Notes under the pieces: model-generated
Seen by the model: the letters and a program-made list of their open reading frames with translations, nothing else
Database searches by the model: none
What the model was told of the DNA's origin: nothing
In this document: piece by piece, positions 1 to 10,254 of the stretch
Numbering within the stretch: position 1 is the stretch's first letter
Layout of the letters: every line of letters starts with the position of its first letter
Assembly: GCF_000715075.1 (NCBI RefSeq)
Contig: NC_134095.1
Span: 49,652,806-49,716,805 of the forward strand
Direction: 5' to 3'
Source: Nicotiana tabacum
Taxonomy: Eukaryota > Streptophyta > Magnoliopsida > Solanales > Solanaceae
DNA length: 64,000 nucleotides
Program-made: the position numbers and the translations under genes

Positions 1-385
1 ATTTTTGTCGAAAGATCTTATTCTTTATTTGATTTAGCAAAGAATTGCAAGGTGTAAGCTTGAGAAGGAGAAGAGCCTTTAGAATCTAATACAATTTTGA
101 ATTTTTGGATACTTGAGAATCTTAGTGAAAAAAGTTTTTTTGGTGAATAATTATAAGGCAATCTTTCTATGCTTGTAGAATGATCTTGTTTTCGTCTTTT
201 GTGGCCTTTTATGATCTTCCTATCTCCTCTATGAAGTTGGATATTTCTTTACTGACAATAAATTGTTTTAGGAACTAGCATTTTGTACATTGTTATTTCT
301 TTAGTGGCCTTTTATGATCTTCCTATCTACTCTTTGATGTTGCTTTCTCTATCCTTTACTAATTTCATTGGTATTATTTCTCCAG
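1..385 (+). other. intron-like flank of F-box copy A
   Basis: No coding sequence is supported here. The stretch is AT-rich and ends in a pyrimidine-rich tract with an AG acceptor at 384-385, directly before an F-box/LRR exon. The last 70 bases resemble the sequence before the matching exon of copy B (about 29290-29328). The 5' part of copy A, including its F-box, must lie upstream of the window if it exists. Confidence 0.5.
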
Positions 386-1315
386 GTCGTGTTCATGTTG
401 CAACTCGAAGGAGTGCCGCTTCCAGAATTGAGATGCAAATGTCTAACGCTAGAGATGGATGTGACAAAGTATAACTTGTATGGAGTAACTAGCCTTTTGC
501 GGACCTCGCCTCTTTTGGAGACGCTGAACATACACTTGGGAGTTGGGGTCGGTATTTCTCTCAATTTATGCTCTTCTTTTTATATTCATTTTTACTTTTT
601 AGCACTCCAAACCCCCAAAAAGAAAAAGGAAAGAATGAAAGTGTTTTTAAGGAGAATGCAAATAAGCATAGTTGCTTTTTATCTGGTAAACGGGCTCAAG
701 AAAGGAAAAGGATTGGTGACTAACTGAACCTCTTCTAGCTTGGTTATGTAGTGCTTGAGCATTTCTCATAGATATTAGCTATTATAATTATTTGCTGAGA
801 ACTGTTCTAGATTCATGGGTTTTGAGAATTGCTCCTTTATCAGACATTACTACTATGAAATCATTTTATTTTATCTTATGTGAAATATTCCTACTAGGCT
901 ATAGATCTGCATTCGGTCCTGATTATATTCTTTGTTCCAGTTGACTGATTAGCACTGCGAACTTGAGCTAAGCTGTTTTGGCAAAGGAGATAATATCAAT
1001 TTGCAGAGTTGGATTTCGAACATTGTGTTTTCCAATCTCAAGAATGTTAAGATCATCGGCTGCACAGGGGAGTGTTGGAACAAGTGTTCTGAACATAAGC
1101 TTTTCCAACTTTCAGAATTTCTACTAAAGAATGCAGTGGTTTTGAAGAAGTTTGTTATCATAGCAAAGAGTTGGAATTGTTCAGAGAGCTGTGTCTCCCA
1201 ATATTTATCACAATCTGCTATGAAATTGTTAGACAGCCCAAGATCATCTAAGAATTTGGTGATTACTTACGAAGAGTGTGACTATACTGGAAGTGGTTTT
1301 GTAGTGGAATACTAG
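386..1315 (+). pseudogene. F-box/LRR/FBD protein pseudogene, copy A (3' exons)
   Basis: Two exon-like blocks are visible. Block one (386-551) encodes leucine-rich repeats with the motifs LPELRCKCLTLEMD and LLRTSPLLETLNI, and ends at a GT donor at 552. Block two (941-1315) begins after a CAG acceptor and encodes an FBD-like C-terminus (FSNLKNVKIIGCTG, SEFLLKNAVVLKKFVI) ending in TAG at 1313-1315. Plant F-box/FBD/LRR proteins are usually substrate receptors of SCF ubiquitin ligases; that is family knowledge. Block two has an in-frame TAG at 950-952 where copy B reads Tyr, so the spliced product would be truncated just before the FBD region. The same blocks, intron position and 3' flank recur in copy B (11808-30253 and 36755 onward), so the two are paralogues, probably from a local duplication. 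The N-terminal F-box is not in the window. A shifted acceptor that avoids the stop cannot be excluded. Confidence 0.72.
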
Positions 1316-1643
1316 AAATGTTACCTTAGATTCTAGCTTTCGATTTACTGCAGAGTGCAGATATAATTTGAACTTGTGGCATACCAAATGTTGTGGATGC
1401 TTGGTTTCCACGAAGCCTTTGTTTGTTGCACTCTAAACATTGCATGTGTTTTTGGAATTTTCATTCGACTTTTTTCTGGAACTGTCAAAGATAGCAAACC
1501 TACAAGTCGCATATTTCCAGATAATTAGGCTCATGAAATACTGTATTTTGCTTCCTTTGTCGATAGCATCAAGATTTTATAACAGGAAGAAGGTTCTCTT
1601 TTTGGTATTTTGCTTGGAAAGAAGAGGTCCTATTGTTTTGTTT

Positions 1644-1823
1644 TATTGCGATAACCAAGAAATCTCCCAAGGATAGCGGCACATACTTTGAAACTCGACT
1701 AATAATTTATTATTTAAATACCAGGTTTTTGTCTACAACATATATCAAACTGGTGACGTGCTTATAATCTACACATCACCGGTTGTACTCTTACCGTTAG
1801 ACCAAAGCCCTTGGTGTAGAAGG
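1644..1823 (-). repeat. tRNA-derived SINE remnant
   Basis: Read on the minus strand, 1735-1815 begins with GGGCTTTGGTCTAACGGTAA and runs on through a GTGATGTGTAG segment. This is a pol III A-box-like head typical of plant SINEs. It interrupts the 3' flank shared by F-box copies A and B. The flanks carry similar 23-25 base strings (about 1620-1643, AGAAGAGGTCCTATTG; about 1826-1848, AGAAGGGGTCCTACTG), which could be a decayed target-site duplication. No clear B-box or poly(A) tail was found, so the boundaries are approximate. Confidence 0.42.
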
Positions 1824-2034
1824 GGTCCTACTGTTTGTTTAAGCAAATAATTTATAGCCGCGGCCTTCCTTTTTTACTTGAGGTTTAAACTCATAATAAG
1901 ACCGTTTGATTAGAGCTAATTGCTTGATTTCCCTGTAACATTAATTCCTCAGACAAATTCTGAGCGTTTGGAACAGCTTACTAGGGGTTGCCAAATTTTT
2001 TTGGAGCAACAACTTTTTTTGATAAATGCCATTT

Positions 2035-2178
2035 TTCTTATTATTATCATTCCCCTCCCCTTTGATTCCCTTTGATCCCCCTTTATTGAAGTTGTTGCTC
2101 TTTTGGTGACTCGAACCCACGACTCTGGAGTTGTAGGTGGAGGGTGCTGATCACATGAGCAACCACCTCTTGTCAATA
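2035..2178 (-). repeat. SINE with target-site duplication
   Basis: A short interspersed element of about 144 bp lies on the minus strand. Its 5' end reads GACAAGAGGTGGTTGCTCATG (A-box region) and about 45 bp later has GGTTCGAGTCACC, a good pol III B-box. The 3' end is a purine-rich AATGATAATAATAAGAAAA tail. It is flanked by the direct repeat AAATGCCATTT at 2024-2034 and 2179-2189, as expected for LINE-mediated target-primed insertion. SINEs encode no protein and depend on LINE reverse transcriptase. The head resembles Solanaceae tRNA-derived SINEs, but I do not assign a subfamily. Confidence 0.78.
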
Positions 2179-2189
2179 AAATGCCATTT

Positions 2190-2811
2190 GAAAGAGTTCG
2201 AGTAGGGCTAAATAATACACTTCAATATATTCTTACTATAGATAGGCATAACATCTCTTCTATAGGTGTGACTTCAGTTTCTTTCTTTTCACCAGGAACA
2301 GTCAAGGAGCAAGTTTTTTTTCTAGAGTTCAGCAGCATTTGAAAATTTACCATATATAAGATATATTATCACCAGTTCACCACCATAGAACCTTAAAATT
2401 CCTCGAGCTAAGCCTCTATTGAGCATTTCTAGATCCCCAATTGGAACTTATACAAAACAAAAAAGGTTAAAAAGACAACTGGAAATCCGTCGAAATATGA
2501 TAAATTTTCTAATAATGACTTCCATCAAGACCATGTCTATAAATCGAACAAACTTGGAGGCTGGAGATATTAACCCTCAATAGCTACATATCCATGCAAT
2601 ATTGTACAAGAATTTGAGCAACTAGAGCTAGTTTGCCATTTGGTTACTAGTTGGATGCAGCAATTTTAAAGATGACCTCCGGCTACCATATGACTGTACT
2701 TTGGTTAGATTTGATTTTTAGAAGAACTTCCCTCACCTGATGCAAGTTAAAGCTAATTTTCCATTTTCTTGTGATACTTGGATGATAACATTTGAGTGAA
2801 GATAGTCTCCA
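2190..2811. other. non-coding flank of copy A
   Basis: AT-rich sequence between the SINE and the copia insertion. I see no conserved reading frame, RNA gene or repeat in it. Confidence 0.5.
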
Positions 2812-2816
2812 TCTCT

Positions 2817-3169
2817 TGTTGCGGAAGTCAAATGTATATAGTGTGAATAAGTCACAATTACTATACCAAAAATTATGACAACCACCAAATAATAAATAAG
2901 ACAATAAAACAATAATAAAAGGAACACAAAAATTTACTAGGTTCGGCCAACTTTGCCTACTCCTCGGACACAACCAATATTTTATTCCACTCCAAAAATA
3001 CAAGTGAAATAATACTAAAGAGAAAAGATACAAATGCCTTAAGAAGATAAGAAGGCAAATGAGAGGTGTGTTTAAATCCTAAACATTAAGCCTTCTTTTA
3101 TAGGAGGAAAATTCCCCCAACTCTTCTTTTCCCACCGATGTGGGACAAAAATATTTGCCAAACTTAACA
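2817..3169 (-). repeat. copia 1 LTR (3' LTR in element sense)
   Basis: Starts TGTTGCGGAAG and ends AAACTTAACA on the + strand; the near-identical partner is 7417-7769. On the element strand it starts TGTTAAGTTTGGC. A purine-rich tract, AAGGTGGAGATT, lies directly inside it at 3170-3181 and is the likely plus-strand primer. Confidence 0.93.
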
Positions 3170-3247
3170 AATCTCCACCTTGGCAAAATTCCACATCTTC
3201 AATTTTCTCTCAATAACAAATTTTGATTGTGTCTTCATCTTCAATCT

Positions 3248-3940
3248 TCAGTTTTCAACAATGTTGATCAAATCCAAACAATGTTGAAACTTGATCGCAG
3301 TCACCACCTTTGTGAGCATATCAGCAGGATTCTCCGTCGTATGAATTTTCTTCACTGTGACTCCACCTTCTTCTATGATTTCTCGTACGAAATGATACCG
3401 AACATCAATGTGCTTCGTCCTTGCATGATAAACTTGGTTCTTCGCTAATTGAATAACACTTTGACTATCACAAAAAATTGTGATACCTTTTTGTTCAACA
3501 CCAAGCTCCTTTAGCAATCCTTGAAGCCAAATTGCCTCTTTCACAGCCTCTGTAATAGCCATGTACTCTGCCTCTGTTGTAGACAAAGCAACTGTTGACT
3601 GCAAAGTAGACTTCCAACTAACTGGTGCCTTTGCAAAAGTAAACACATAACCAATAGTTGATCTTCGTTTGTCTAGATCACCCGCAAAATCTGAGTCACA
3701 ATATCCAACTACAGACTGATTGTCTTCCTGCTCAAAAACTAACCCAACATCTACAGTATTATGAATATACCGTAGAATCCACTTTACAGCTTGCCAATGC
3801 TCCTTTCCTGGATTATGCATATATCTGCTAATAACTCCAACAGCTTGTGAAATGTCAGGTCTCGTACAGACCATTGCATACATCAAGCTACCAACAACAT
3901 TTGCGTATGGTACCTTTGACATACTCTCGTTCAGCTTCAT
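3248..3940 (-). pseudogene. copia 1 RNase H domain
   Basis: The C-terminal RNase H of the copia polyprotein. It degrades the RNA strand of the RNA/DNA hybrid during replication. Visible motifs are VVGSLMYAMVCTRPDI at the RT/RH link, YCDSDFAGDLDKRRSTIGY, ALSTTEAEYMAITEAVKE, FCDSQSVIQLAKN, ARTKHIDVRYHFV, and the usual copia end NPADMLTKVV. The frame is open for 230 codons, but it is offset from the upstream RT frame. The break falls between about 3888 and 3940, where the two frames overlap across the same conserved stretch. The stop at 3248-3250 is the natural polyprotein end, 79 bp from the LTR. Confidence 0.88.
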
Positions 3941-4307
3941 CCTTTGGCGACATAGTAGTACTTAGCTTAAAATGGGGAGCAAGTGGAGTACTAACCGGCT
4001 TAGTCTTCTCATCTATGCCAAAACGTTGCAGTACTCTCTTCAAATATTCTTTCTGAGATAAACAGAGTTTCTTTGAACGTCTATCTCTTATTATCTCCAT
4101 GCCAAGAATTTTCTTTGCCTCACCCAGATCCTTCATCTCGAACTCCTTCTTCAGTTGAATCTTCAACTTATCAATTTCTTCCGAATTCTTGGAAGCTATC
4201 AATATATCATCAACATATAGGAGAAGATATACAAAGGAACCATCTTTAAACTTGCGCAAATACACACAATGATCGTATTTGCTTCTCTTGTACCCTTGCC
4301 GCAACAT
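3888..4307 (-). pseudogene. copia 1 reverse transcriptase, palm/thumb part
   Basis: Carries the catalytic box VYLLLYVDDILIASKN (the YVDD aspartates bind the metal ions for DNA synthesis), followed by EFEMKDLGEAKKILGMEI and the PVSTPLA segment. All are standard for Ty1/copia RT. It continues the frame of the upstream block (4329-6242) after a single in-frame stop, where TGA at about 4329-4331 replaces the conserved Trp codon of the RQW motif. Its 3' end runs out of frame near 3888, so the RNase H downstream would not be translated with it. The RT active site itself looks intact. Confidence 0.85.
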
Positions 4308-4328
4308 AAACTCGTCAAATCGCTTGTA

Positions 4329-6242
4329 TCATTGTCTAGAAGATTGTTTCAATCCGTACAACGATTTTTCAAGTTTGCATACCATATTTTCTTTTTCAGC
4401 AACTTTGAATTCTTCTGGCTGAGTCATGTAGATTTCCTCCTCCAAGTTTCCATGCAAAAACGCAGTTTTTACATCCATCTGAACTAGTTCCAAATCCAAT
4501 TGTGCTACCAAAGCCAACATAATTCTAATGGAGGAATGTTTTATAACCGGAGAAAACACTTCATTGTAATCAATTCCCTCCTTTTGAGCATATCCTTTGG
4601 CCATCAATCTTGCTTTGTAGCGAACATCTACTTGGTTAGGAAATCCTTCTTTCTTTGCAAATACCCATTTGCACCCAATTGCTTTCTTTCCCTTCGGGAG
4701 ATTGGCCAATCTCCATGTATGATTCTGATGAAGGGATTGTATTTCATCATTCATGGCAATCCTCCACTTATCTTCTTCTGAACTTTGGACAGCGTCTTTA
4801 TAAGTAGTAGGAACATCATCAGCTACAATTGAGGTTGCACAAGCAACCGTCTCTTTGAGATGAACAGGTTTCGTTATTGTTCTTTTTGGCCTGCTGGTTG
4901 CTATTGATTCAAGTTGTTGTTGAGGTTCCTGAGTTGGAATCTCCTCTACTGGCTCTCCTTCCAGAGGGTAATCTTCATTTGTTTCCTCCTCTGCTTCTTG
5001 TGTAGGAAAAATAAATTTTCCCTCAAACTCCACCTGCTTAGAAGCACATTCATTTTGTTTGGTATCTTCTGTTACCTTATTTACCATAGCAGATTCATCA
5101 AAGGTAACATCCCTGCTGAATATTATTTTCTTTGTCATAGGACACCATAAGCGATATCCTTTGACTCCAGAAGTAATTCCCATAAAAATAGCTTTCTTTG
5201 CCCTTGGATCCAATTTTGACTCTGTCACATGATAATATGCAGTTGAGCCAAACACGTGCAAAAAGTCATAATCTACAGCAGGCTTTCCATACCATTTTTC
5301 AAATGGTATTTTGCCATCAATAGCAGCAGATGGTAGACGATTAATGAGGTGACATGCATATGTAATTGCCTCAACCCAAAATTCTTTGCCCAAGCCAGCA
5401 TTGGACAACATACACCGTACCTTCTCCAGCAAGGTCCGGTTCATACGTTCTGCCACTCCATTCTGTTGTGGTGTATGTCTAACAGTGAAGTGTCGGACGA
5501 TGCCATCATTTTCACAGACCTTATTGAAACAACCATTTTTGTATTCACCTCCATTGTCTGTGCGAATACACTTGATCCTCCTGCCTGTTTGATTCTCCAC
5601 CATCGTCTTCCATTTGAGAAAAATTCCCAGCACTTCATCTTTGCTTTTCATTGTATACACCCACACTCTTCGGGAAAAATCATCAACAAAGGTTACAAAA
5701 TAGTGCTTCCCACCCAATGAAAGTGTTTTGGAAGTACCCCAAACATCAGAATGTACATAATCCAAAATGCCTTTAGTATTATGGATTGCTGTACCAAATT
5801 TAACCCTTGTTTGTTTCCCTTTGACACAATGCTCACAAAACTCCAAGTTGCAAACCTTTACTCCTTTTAACAATCCTTGATCTGATAGAGTTTTCAAGGA
5901 TTTTCCTCCAGCATGTCCCAAACGCATGTGCCATAGCTTGGTTGCTTCTGCCTCTTTGTCGTCACTGGATGTCACTGTCGCTGTCCCAATAACTGTACTG
6001 CCACGATAGCGGTATATATTATTATTCTTCCGATTAGCCTTTATTACCACTAGTGCACCGGAGCATACTCTCATCACTCCATTTTCTGCAATGATTTTGA
6101 ACCCTTTTGATTCTAGGGCTCCTACAGAGATGAGATTCTTCTTCAAATCCGGTACAAATCGAACATCTGTTAATATTCTGATCATTCCATCATGGTTCCT
6201 TAATCGTATTGACTCCATATTCTCCTTCTTGAAATTCCACAA
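4329..6242 (-). pseudogene. copia 1 protease end, integrase and RT N-terminus
   Basis: A 637-codon open stretch of the polyprotein. In order it holds the protease C-terminal flank (VPDLKKNLISVGALESKGFK); the GAG-pre-integrase zinc finger (LWHMRLGHAGGKSL ... CEHCVKGKQTRVKF); and the integrase core with its three acidic residues in the contexts YVHSDVWG, IRTDNGGEY and NGVAERMNRTLLEK. Next come the linker ending in acidic Glu-rich sequence, then RT fingers (CKWVFAKKEG, YKARLMAKGY, MDVKTAFLHGNLEEEIYM). Integrase joins the cDNA ends to the target. The reading frame ends at the nonsense codon after SLYGLKQSSRQ. The frame upstream (protease active site) is shifted. Confidence 0.88.
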
Positions 6243-6459
6243 ACCAGTCCCTGTTGGGACACATATGATAGCTACAAGCCGAGTCCATCAACCATATGTC
6301 TGATGATGTTGATGACTCTGTTGTAACTAATGAGAAGTCTAAATCATCACAATCAGCTTCATTTGAATCCATAATGGCCTTTCCATTGTTATGTTTGGCC
6401 TTATTCTTCAACTTCGGACATTCTTTCTTCCAGTGCCTTTTTCTCGACAAAAGGCACAT
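6190..6459 (-). pseudogene. copia 1 zinc knuckle end and protease active site
   Basis: Contains the second half of the nucleocapsid zinc knuckle (HWKKECPKLKNK) and the aspartic protease segment WLMDSACSYHMCPN. The protease normally cleaves Gag-Pol. The usual active-site triad in copia is D-S/T-G; here it reads DSA, so catalysis may be lost, although some copia copies have DSGAS/DTACS variants and I cannot test it. The block is in a different frame from gag (frameshift near 6410-6450, within the zinc knuckle) and from the integrase block (frameshift near 6190-6240). Confidence 0.8.
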
Positions 6460-7208
6460 TCATCTTTGCTGGGTCTCGATCTTGACTTGGATCTTCCCTT
6501 CTTTGTCCTCGTTTGATTTTGAGGACGACCCCTTACAAATAGTGCTTCTCCTTCTCCACCCTTCTGTTTTTCTCGCTTTCTTTGTTCATAGATGTACAAA
6601 GCCGAACAAACTTCTCTGAGAGAAACTTCGTCATTTCCATGGAGTAGAATAGTTTCAAGGTGCTTGTACTCATCAGGAAGTGACGCCAACAACATCAAGG
6701 CCAAGTCACCATCATCATAAGTTGTATCTATATTTTGCAAATCTGTGACCAACTTATTGAAACTGGTGATATGTTCATTCATCGTGGTACCGGGAACATA
6801 GGTGAAGTGAAACAGTCTCTTATTCATGTACAATTTATTTTGATTGTTTTTCTTCAAAAATTTATCCTCCAGTGCTTTCCATAATTTACTTGCAGAAGTT
6901 TCCTTTGTGTATGGATATTTCTGCTCTCTAGCAAGGTAGGATCGAATGGTACCGCAAGCAACACGGTTGAGAATCTTCCAATCTTCTTCTCCAATAACAT
7001 CTGGTTTCTTTTCTTTAATGGCCAGATCTAGCCCTTGTTGAAAAAGGACATCTAGAACCTCGCCTTGCCACATCCCAAAATGTCCGGACCCGTCAAAAAT
7101 TTCTACCGCAAATTTCGCATTTGACACAATTCTTGTCATAAGCGAAGATGCCAATGATGACGTATTGTTGACATTTGATGTAGATTCTTCTTGTTTATTG
7201 TCTCCCAT
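6408..7208 (-). pseudogene. copia 1 Gag
   Basis: Capsid-like structural protein that would package the element RNA. The start is ATG at 7206-7208 (MGDNKQEES). A GTG three codons upstream is less likely. Motifs are FDGSGHFGMWQGEV near residue 35, KALEDKFLKKNNQNKLYMNK, then LASLPDEYKHLETILLHG and the basic region RTKKGRSKSRSRPS. These match the UBN2-type Gag of Tork elements. It runs into the zinc knuckle CAFCREKG and then shifts frame, so Gag would end in a foreign tail. The 5' leader between this start and the PBS contains a tandem duplication. Confidence 0.85.
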
Positions 7209-7257
7209 ATTTGACACAAATATTATTTAATAGCTGACGACACAAATCAAGATTATT

Positions 7258-7416
7258 TCCTTTCTGATGTAGAAGATCAGACTAAGCTGCAACCACAGAG
7301 CATACTCAGACAGAACCTTGACTCAGTTACCAAGATAAATCTTTTCTGATGTGGAAGATCAGACTATGCTGCAACCACAGAGCATACTTAGACAGTACCT
7401 TGGCTCTGATACCAAT
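7258..7416 (-). repeat. copia 1 leader: tandem duplication and primer-binding site
   Basis: On the + strand, two copies of a unit of about 80 bp share TTCTGATGTAGAAGATCAGACTA.. and CTGCAACCACAGAGCATACT. The copy touching the LTR ends in CTTGGCTCTGATACCAAT. Its complement TGGTATCAGAGCC (7402-7414) is the initiator-Met tRNA primer-binding site. The inner copy ends in CTTGACTCAGTTACCAAG (about 7317-7334), a decayed version of the same site. Element replication would use the LTR-proximal site. Confidence 0.82.
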
Positions 7417-7769
7417 TGTTGCGGAAGCCAAATGTATATAGTGTGAATAAGTCACAACTACTATACCAAAAATTATGACAGCCACCAAATAATAAATAAG
7501 ACAATAAAACAATAACAAAAGGAACACCAAAATTTACGAGGTTCGGCCAACTTTGCCTACTCCTCGGACACAACCAATATTTTATTCCACTCTAAAAATA
7601 AAAGTGAAATAATACTAAAGAGAAAAGATACAAATGCCTTAAGAAGATAAGAAGGCAAATGAGAGGTGTGTTTAAATCCTAAACATTAAGCCTTCTTTTA
7701 TAGGAGGAAAATCCCCCCAACTCTTCTTTTTCCACCGAAGTGGGACAAAAATATTTGCCAAACTTAACA
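7417..7769 (-). repeat. copia 1 LTR (5' LTR in element sense)
   Basis: Partner of 2817-3169: same length, same termini TGTTGCGGAAG and AAACTTAACA, 11 mismatches by my hand comparison. It would drive transcription leftward. Confidence 0.93.
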
Positions 7770-7800
7770 TCTCTAATATTTAACTCAGAAAGTTAAAAAG

Positions 7801-7856
7801 GATAGTCTGGTGCACTAAGCTCTCGCTATGCAAGGGAATCGGAAAAAGGCCGGACG
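7801..7856 (-). repeat. Au-like SINE fragment
   Basis: The + strand text GGTGCACTAAGCTCTCGCTATGCAAGGG..GGCCGGA matches, with changes, the widespread angiosperm Au SINE core as I remember it (GTGCACTAAGCTCCCGCTATGCGCGGGG), lying in reverse orientation. Only about 55 bp remain. The pol III boxes and tail are missing, so this is a scrap. Confidence 0.5.
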
Positions 7857-8051
7857 CGGTGAATATAAGTAAGCGAAATTTGTTGAAATTACATGTGAAA
7901 AATAATGTAAGACCTTTATTTAGACGTGAGCTGAAACTAATTTTGAAGATCACATATGCTGTAAGATCTTTCATGGAGACCCTCCTATAATGAAATTCTC
8001 AACAATTACATGAATCATTGTTCAAGAGAACTCTAAATTAACATTCAAGAT

Positions 8052-8700
8052 ATGAGCCTCTTTCGATTTGATCCTGTTTACGGTCGAAATCAGGCTCATC
8101 TACGACATGGTAGATCAGGCTCGGAACATGAAGCACTGAAGATCGACCCCAAGTCCCACCAGACTATAACCTGGGGTCAGAATGCCTGTCTTCGAGAATA
8201 TTGAGTCCATGATCCCGGAATCGATCCTAACACCGAACAAGCTCGAAGATTGTTAGCATAACCAACAGAAAAACGAAATATCCGTGACCGGTCGGATATT
8301 ACGGCGGGAATCTCGGCACGTACCAATAAGGAACCGACAATCAGCAAACCAAGAGAAGTTTACCTTTTATAGAATTGTACCTAAAGTAGAACTCCACAAT
8401 TATATAAAGGGGTCTGATAATTCGTTTAACACATTGTAACACGCATTCCAAAGCAATACATTATTATTTCTCGCTTTAAGCTCTTACTCTATTGTATCTT
8501 GATACTGATCAAAGGGCATCCAGTTCGAGGGTGGCTGACCTTCCAAGACTGAAATTATCCCACTCGTGTAGTTTGAATTTACTTTATCATTATTTATTTC
8601 AATTACAACTTAATTTATCGCTTTGTTCAAGTTAATCCATGTATCCTTAAAACCACTTACAAATTCAATTATTATCAGATTTTGAGGATAGACCGATCCC
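8052..8700 (+). repeat. probable LTR remnant (gypsy-like)
   Basis: GC-richer than its surroundings, with promoter-like text: TATATAAAGGGG at 8401-8412, followed about 25-30 bp later by ACACATTGTAACACG, then a T-rich trailer. The segment starting TGAGCCTCTTTCGATTTG and the stretch ATCGACCCCAAGTCCCACC recall Tat/Athila-type LTRs of Solanaceae from memory. I found no paired copy, PBS, PPT or target-site duplication in the window, so it could be a decayed solo LTR. The ends are approximate. Confidence 0.42.
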
Positions 8701-9216
8701 TCTAATAGTTTTCAACACAATTAGGAGATAGATGCCGATATAAAATAAAAGCATGGCGTTAGATGAATTTAATTGGAGAAACATGATCATAGAGAATTCA
8801 TATAACTAATCAAAGCTTGTTTAGGACTGATAAATTTAAAAGTTGTAGTATTTTGTTTCACTCACTAATTGTGTCTTTGCTCAACTAAAATGAGAGTAAG
8901 AGTGTAAATGAAACTAATAATCTTAAATGAAATACAACTCCAATCAATTAAGATGGAAAATGGAGATTTGAATGTGATTTTCATAAGGAGAAACCAAAAT
9001 AATTCCAGACGCTCATATTAGTTGATTTATTTTTCCAATTTATGTTTAAGTTTACCATTCTTGCTATATAAAAAGAAGTTAAGTATTTTGAGAAGCACTA
9101 ATTTCAATGACACAGTGCTAGCAACCAACACAATATTTAAATGCAACATAGCCGAAATTTAGAAGTAAACGCTGGTGAAAATTGAAATATCAAGTAAACC
9201 TTTTGTAGAAACAATG
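8701..9216. other. non-coding AT-rich DNA
   Basis: No supported gene, RNA or repeat was seen in this stretch. Confidence 0.5.
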
Positions 9217-9290
9217 GTTTGAACAAGCTGAAATATTTCATGTGGCTTCTTGTACACCACAAACTACCCACTGATACTTTTCTGTTCAAA

Positions 9291-9340
<50 letters not shown>

Positions 9341-10243
9341 TTTGTATTTTTGTTTGATAATGACTAGATGCAAAATGGACATATACCACATAATCTTCTC
9401 ATGCAAAAAGTCCTAGCACTTATCGACATTGTTCAATCCACAAAGACCTCAACTACACAACTTTGGCTACTTGATAAAGGATGCATGTCACAAAGACATT
9501 GTCATCCACACAACAAATGCCTCATTAAAAACTCTGAACTCTGCTACCTTACTGTCGTTCACCTTTTTCCAACATTTGGATTAATAGGAACTCAAACCTC
9601 TTCAACCACACTTCGTCCATCACACGCCAAAAAAAATTACGATACAAATGGCTGAATTCATTTCACTCGCCCAGATTAATGTGCCATCAAAACCTAGGCT
9701 TCACATACCAATAAGATGGCTCCCACCTACTAACCAGTACAAGCTAAACATTGATGGAGCTTATGACAAAAACAATCAAACAAATGGCACTGGTGGACTC
9801 ATCAGAGACCACCATGGCAATTGGATAGCGGGGTTTGCGCAGAAGGCATTTGCAACATCTGCTCTTCATGCTGAAATACTCGCATTAATAGCAAGACTAG
9901 AGCTCTCCTTCACAAAAATATCTTTCCCACTATAGTGAAAACAGATTCACAGGTATTATGTAACTTATTTTAAGACGAACACACATGCTACTCACATCTT
10001 CTTTATGATTGCAGTTTTCTTCTTGATGTTGCTGGCATGGAAGAAATAACCCATATATATCGGGAAGGCAACTCTGTAGCTGATGCTCTGGCAAAGTATG
10101 GAAGAACCAAGCAACAGACAATAACGGAGGGAGAAAACACTATATACTGGGAAACACCTGTAGATTTTATTTTACAAATTTTTATTAAAGACAAATTGAG
10201 AAAAATCACTATGCGGTCTATCCCTATGTTATGTAATAACTAA
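9217..10243 (+). pseudogene. L1-type LINE 3' fragment: zf-RVT and RNase H
   Basis: The C-terminal part of a plant non-LTR retrotransposon, or of a gene derived from one. A zf-RVT zinc-binding region is split: NKLKYFMWLLVHHKLPT at about 9219-9270, and TRCKMDIYHIIFSCKKS at about 9362-9416. Between them is a poly(A)/(TA) tract. The RVT_3 RNase H follows: YKLNIDGAYDKNNQTNGTGG (about 9750-9805), LIRDHHGNWIAGFAQ, ALHAEILALIARLELS with a stop at about 9933, then in another frame VKTDSQVLCNLF and EITHIYREGNSVADALAKYG (10043-10100). The catalytic-type Asp and Glu positions are visible, but at least one frameshift and one stop break the domain. No RT core precedes it, so it is 5'-truncated. Not obviously the same copy as the large LINE at 39000-64000. 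Confidence 0.72.
9288..9342. repeat. poly(A) plus (TA)n simple repeat
   Basis: A run of 21 A (9288-9308), then about 14 TA units (to 9337), then T. It lies inside the zf-RVT coding remnant. Short reading frames across it are artefacts. Confidence 0.95.
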
Positions 10244-10254
10244 ACTTCTATGAT

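Larger units (their letters stand above)
2817..7769 (-). mobile_element. Ty1/copia retrotransposon, Tork (Tnt1-like) type
   Basis: A complete but dead 4,953-bp element. Identical-length LTRs (353 bp) lie at 2817-3169 and 7417-7769. A perfect 5-bp target-site duplication TCTCT flanks it (2812-2816 and 7770-7774). Inside, on the minus strand, come an initiator-Met tRNA primer-binding site (7402-7414), gag (7208 to about 6410), protease, integrase, reverse transcriptase and RNase H (to 3248), then a purine tract beside the left LTR. This PR-INT-RT-RH order defines Ty1/copia. The motifs [17 protein letters not shown] and ENPADMLTKVV fit the Tork/Tnt1 group. My hand alignment of the LTRs shows 11 mismatches over 353 bp (about 3%), so insertion is fairly recent. 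Coding is broken by frameshifts and one nonsense codon. Confidence 0.93.

Noticed and set aside
5349..5720. 123-codon + strand frame
   Set aside because: Antisense shadow of the copia 1 integrase coding region.
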